Assembly (NCBI GenBank): GCA_024694625.1
Contig: JAILJP010000083.1
Span: forward strand, 1 to 64,000
Reading direction: 5' to 3'
Source: Lachnospiraceae bacterium
GTDB taxonomy: Bacteria; Bacillota; Clostridia; Lachnospirales; Lachnospiraceae
DNA length: 64,000 nt
The translations under genes and the position numbers were made by a program. Positions 61,437 through 64,000 of the stretch are shown in pieces; within the stretch, counting starts at the first letter, position 1; each line of letters opens with the position of its first letter. The notes under the pieces were generated by a model, which worked only from the letters and a program-made list of their open reading frames with translations, did no database searches and was not told the origin of the DNA.

Positions 61437-64000
61437 TTATGAAAGTTGTCCGCCAAGTACATCCTTTGCAAATGCCAATGCATCCTGGATACCGGCAGGG
61501 TTCTTTCCGCCTGCCTGAGCCATGTTGGGACGACCGCCGCCGCCACCGCCTACCTTAGGCGCAACTTCCTTAATAAGATTTCCTGCATGAGCTCCCTTGG
61601 CAATTGCTCCATCCGTAGCCATTACCATAAGAGATACTTTTCCGTCGTTGTCAGAGGCAAGAACAATTACACCACAATCTCCAACGGAAGACTTTAACTC
61701 ATCACCTAAATCGCGAAGTCCGTTCATATCAACGCCGGACAATGCCTTTGTTATCAAGTTTACACCGGAAACTTCTTCCATATCAGATGCTGCATCCCCC
61801 AATGCTTCGTGAGCAGCCTTTGCTTTTAAGGACTCCAATTCAGAAGAAAGCTCTTTCATTTCTTTTTGCATAGCAGCTATTTTTTCCACCAAATTGTTTG
61901 GTGTGGTCTTTGCCTGAAGCGCAGCTGCATTTAACTTCTCTTCTACTTCCTTATAATAAGCAATTACATTTGCACCGGTAATTGCTTCAATACGACGGGT
62001 TCCGCCGGCAATACCGGATTCGGAAACAATCTTAAAGCTTCCAATATCAGATGTGTTCTTTACATGTGTACCACCACAAAGTTCCTTGGAAAATTCACCC
62101 ATGGAAACAACGCGAACACTTTCACCGTATTTTTCACCAAAGAGGGCCATCGCACCGGATTCTCTGGCTTCATCAATGGACATAACATCTGTTACCACAT
62201 CCACACCGGCAGCAATACGCTCATTCACCATTTTCTCTACGCGGTCGATTTCTTCTTTTGTCATAGCTTTGTCATGAGAAAAGTCGAATCTGGTACGCAT
62301 AGGATCCTGATAAGAACCAGCCTGTTCTACATGATTTCCCAAAACTTCACGAAGAGCCTTCTGTAAAAGGTGGGTTGCAGAGTGGTTCTGGCAAGTAGCC
62401 TGGCGAAGGGCCTTGTCCACTGCAAAATGAGCAGTCTTTCCAACCTGTAACATTCCACTTTCCATATAACCAACGTGGGCAATCTTGTTACCAACTACCT
62501 TTACGGTATCTTCTACCACAAAACGTCCGCCATCCACAAGGATTTCACCCTTGTCTCCCTGCTGACCACCCATGGTTGCATAGAACACAGTCTTTTCAAC
62601 GATTACAGCACCCTTGTCACCTTCTGCCAAAACATCGGTAACTTCTCCGCCGTTTTCATCGAATACACAAATATTTAAAATCACTTCATCTGATTCGGTC
62701 TTGTCATAACCATCAAACTCAGAAACATAATCTGTAGGTAAATCATTATAAACCGTAGCATCTGCACCCATGTAATTGGTTTCTTTACGGGCACCACGGG
62801 CGGTCTCTTTCTGCTTTGTCATGCAGGCATCAAATCCTGCTTCATCATAGGTGAAGCCCTTTTCCTCAAGGATTTCTGCAGTTAAGTCCACAGGGAATCC
62901 AAAGGTATCGTAGAGCATGAATGCATTTTCACCGGAAAGAACCTTTTCACCATTCTTTTCCATCTCTGCTTCCATTTCGGAAAGACGGTTCAACCCGTTA
63001 TCCAAAGTACGGTTAAAGCGCTCTTCTTCTCCGTTTAAGGTTTTAAAGATAAACTCCTTCTTTTCTTCCAATTCCGGATAACCATCCTTGGAATTGTTAA
63101 TGACTACTTCTGCAAGACGAGCCATAAACAATCCGTCGATTCCTAAAATTCTTCCGTGACGAGCCGCACGACGAATGATACGACGAAGTACATATTCTCT
63201 GTTTCCTGTTCCGGGACGGATTCCGTCAGAAATCATAAATGTAGCAGAACGAATATGGTCAGTAATCAAACGAATGGAAACGTCATCCATTGCATCTGTC
63301 TGGTAAGTCTTTCCGGAGAGTTCGCAAACCTTGTCACGAATTTCTTTCATGGTATCAATATCAAATACGCTGTCTACGTCCTGCATTACAACTGCCAAAC
63401 GCTCCAAGCCCATACCGGTATCAATGTTTTTCTGAGAAAGCTCGGTATAGCCACCGTGACCATCTCCTTCAAACTGGGTAAATACATTGTTCCATACTTC
63501 CATGAAACGGTCGCATTCACAACCAACCTTACAATCCGGTTTTCCGCAGCCGTACTTTTCACCTCTGTCATAGTAGATTTCTGAACAAGGTCCGCAAGGT
63601 CCTGCACCATGTTCCCAGAAGTTATCACATTCTCCTGTTTCAGGATCACGATAAAAACGGGTAATACGGTCAGCATCAATTCCGATTTCTTCATGCCAGA
63701 TCTTAAACGCTTCTTCGTCTTCTCCGTAAATGGAAGGATACAAACGATTGGGATCCAATCCCAATACTTCTGTCAAGAATTCCCAAGACCAGTGAATAGC
63801 TTCTGTTTTGAAATAATCACCGAAGGAGAAGTTTCCCAACATTTCAAAGAAAGTCAAATGACGGGCAGTCTTTCCTACATTGTCGATATCACCGGTACGA
63901 ATACATTTCTGGCAGGTGGTCACTCTCTTTTTGGGAGGAACTTCCTGACCGGTAAAATAAGGTTTTAAAGGGGCCATTCCCGCATTAATCAAAAGTAAAG
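61437..64000 (-). CDS. alaS: Alanyl-tRNA synthetase (5' end outside window)
   Basis: At least 851 residues of AlaRS; the N-terminus continues past the window end (the first codons read LLLINAGMAPLKPYF, which are normally preceded by about 40 residues). Class II catalytic core (HLTFFEMLGNFSFGDYFK), tRNA-binding domain, editing domain with HSATHLLQKAL and CGGTHVKNTSDIG, and C-terminal DHHA1 domain with VGGGGGGRPNMAQAGG are present. It charges tRNA-Ala and clears mischarged Ser/Gly. Next to the stop lies a REP-like element. Confidence 0.97.
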   Translation of the reverse strand, partial: LLLINAGMAPLKPYFTGQEVPPKKRVTTCQKCIRTGDIDNVGKTARHLTFFEMLGNFSFGDYFKTEAIHWSWEFLTEVLGLDPNRLYPSIYGEDEEAFKIWHEEIGIDADRITRFYRDPETGECDNFWEHGAGPCGPCSEIYYDRGEKYGCGKPDCKVGCECDRFMEVWNNVFTQFEGDGHGGYTELSQKNIDTGMGLERLAVVMQDVDSVFDIDTMKEIRDKVCELSGKTYQTDAMDDVSIRLITDHIRSATFMISDGIRPGTGNREYVLRRIIRRAARHGRILGIDGLFMARLAEVVINNSKDGYPELEEKKEFIFKTLNGEEERFNRTLDNGLNRLSEMEAEMEKNGEKVLSGENAFMLYDTFGFPVDLTAEILEEKGFTYDEAGFDACMTKQKETARGARKETNYMGADATVYNDLPTDYVSEFDGYDKTESDEVILNICVFDENGGEVTDVLAEGDKGAVIVEKTVFYATMGGQQGDKGEILVDGGRFVVEDTVKVVGNKIAHVGYMESGMLQVGKTAHFAVDKALRQATCQNHSATHLLQKALREVLGNHVEQAGSYQDPMRTRFDFSHDKAMTKEEIDRVEKMVNERIAAGVDVVTDVMSIDEARESGAMALFGEKYGESVRVVSMGEFSKELCGGTHVKNTSDIGSFKIVSESGIAGGTRRIEAITGANVIAYYKEVEEKLNAAALQAKTTPNNLVEKIAAMQKEMKELSSELESLKAKAAHEALGDAASDMEEVSGVNLITKALSGVDMNGLRDLGDELKSSVGDCGVIVLASDNDGKVSLMVMATDGAIAKGAHAGNLIKEVAPKVGGGGGGRPNMAQAGGKNPAGIQDALAFAKDVLGGQLS

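Overview
The window looks like a chromosome segment of an anaerobic, AT-rich Firmicute, most likely a Lachnospiraceae member (Roseburia/Butyrivibrio/Eubacterium type). The indications are the housekeeping run priA-def-fmt-rsmB-rlmN-prpC-prkC-rsgA-rpe, a two-gene SUF (SufC plus one SufB/D-like protein) system, GHKL/LytTR signalling, GH78 and GH3 glycosidases, a YvyF-like flagellar-operon protein and AGGAGG-type ribosome sites. This is inferred from gene content; no rRNA or species marker is present. Almost all genes lie on the minus strand.

Layout. 1-5.5 kb: the 3' end of a probable GH13 enzyme, then a rhamnoside locus (GH78 rhamnosidase, a frameshifted GPH symporter and a divergent AraC regulator with a direct-repeat operator). 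5.5-18.8 kb: an EAL-HDOD protein and the housekeeping block, ending in a GT32-type glycosyltransferase. 18.8-23.5 kb: the SUF pair, a chemoreceptor, a free-standing 24-codon peptide gene and a TerB-like protein. 23.6-30.6 kb: an Old-Yellow-Enzyme/CoA-transferase operon, an esterase flanked by direct copies of a dispersed repeat, and an XRE regulator divergent from three small genes. 30.6-33.7 kb: vitamin B6 synthesis (pdxS, pdxT, divergent pdxR). 33.7-40.5 kb: a GGDEF protein, a membrane-anchored GH3 enzyme and a LytTR/GHKL two-component pair. 40.5-44.9 kb: a third repeat copy, tRNA-Leu(CAG), a surface protein, an AAA ATPase, a flavodoxin and the YvyF-like protein. 45-54.7 kb: a signalling operon (HD-GYP, hybrid kinase, response regulator, second HD-GYP) behind a leader with a small ORF and a terminator. 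54.8-55.3 kb: a 541-bp imperfect palindrome. 55.5-64 kb: a DASS transporter, an HD hydrolase, a cNMP-binding-like protein, a MATE exporter and alaS running off the end.

Functional themes. Cyclic-di-GMP recurs: one GGDEF synthase, two HD-GYP proteins (one with an altered HD motif) and a degenerate EAL-HDOD protein, together with a chemoreceptor. Carbohydrate use is the second theme (GH13, GH78, GH3, esterase).

The most unusual material is non-coding: (i) a leader with promoter, 27-codon ORF and overlapping terminator ahead of the c-di-GMP operon, which looks like a translation-controlled attenuator; (ii) the 541-bp palindrome; (iii) REP-like GGGGACGGTTCT palindromes placed almost exactly at gene stop codons; (iv) a roughly 200-bp GCCCGG-rich repeat in three copies; (v) an inverted duplicate of a tRNA 3' end around its terminator.
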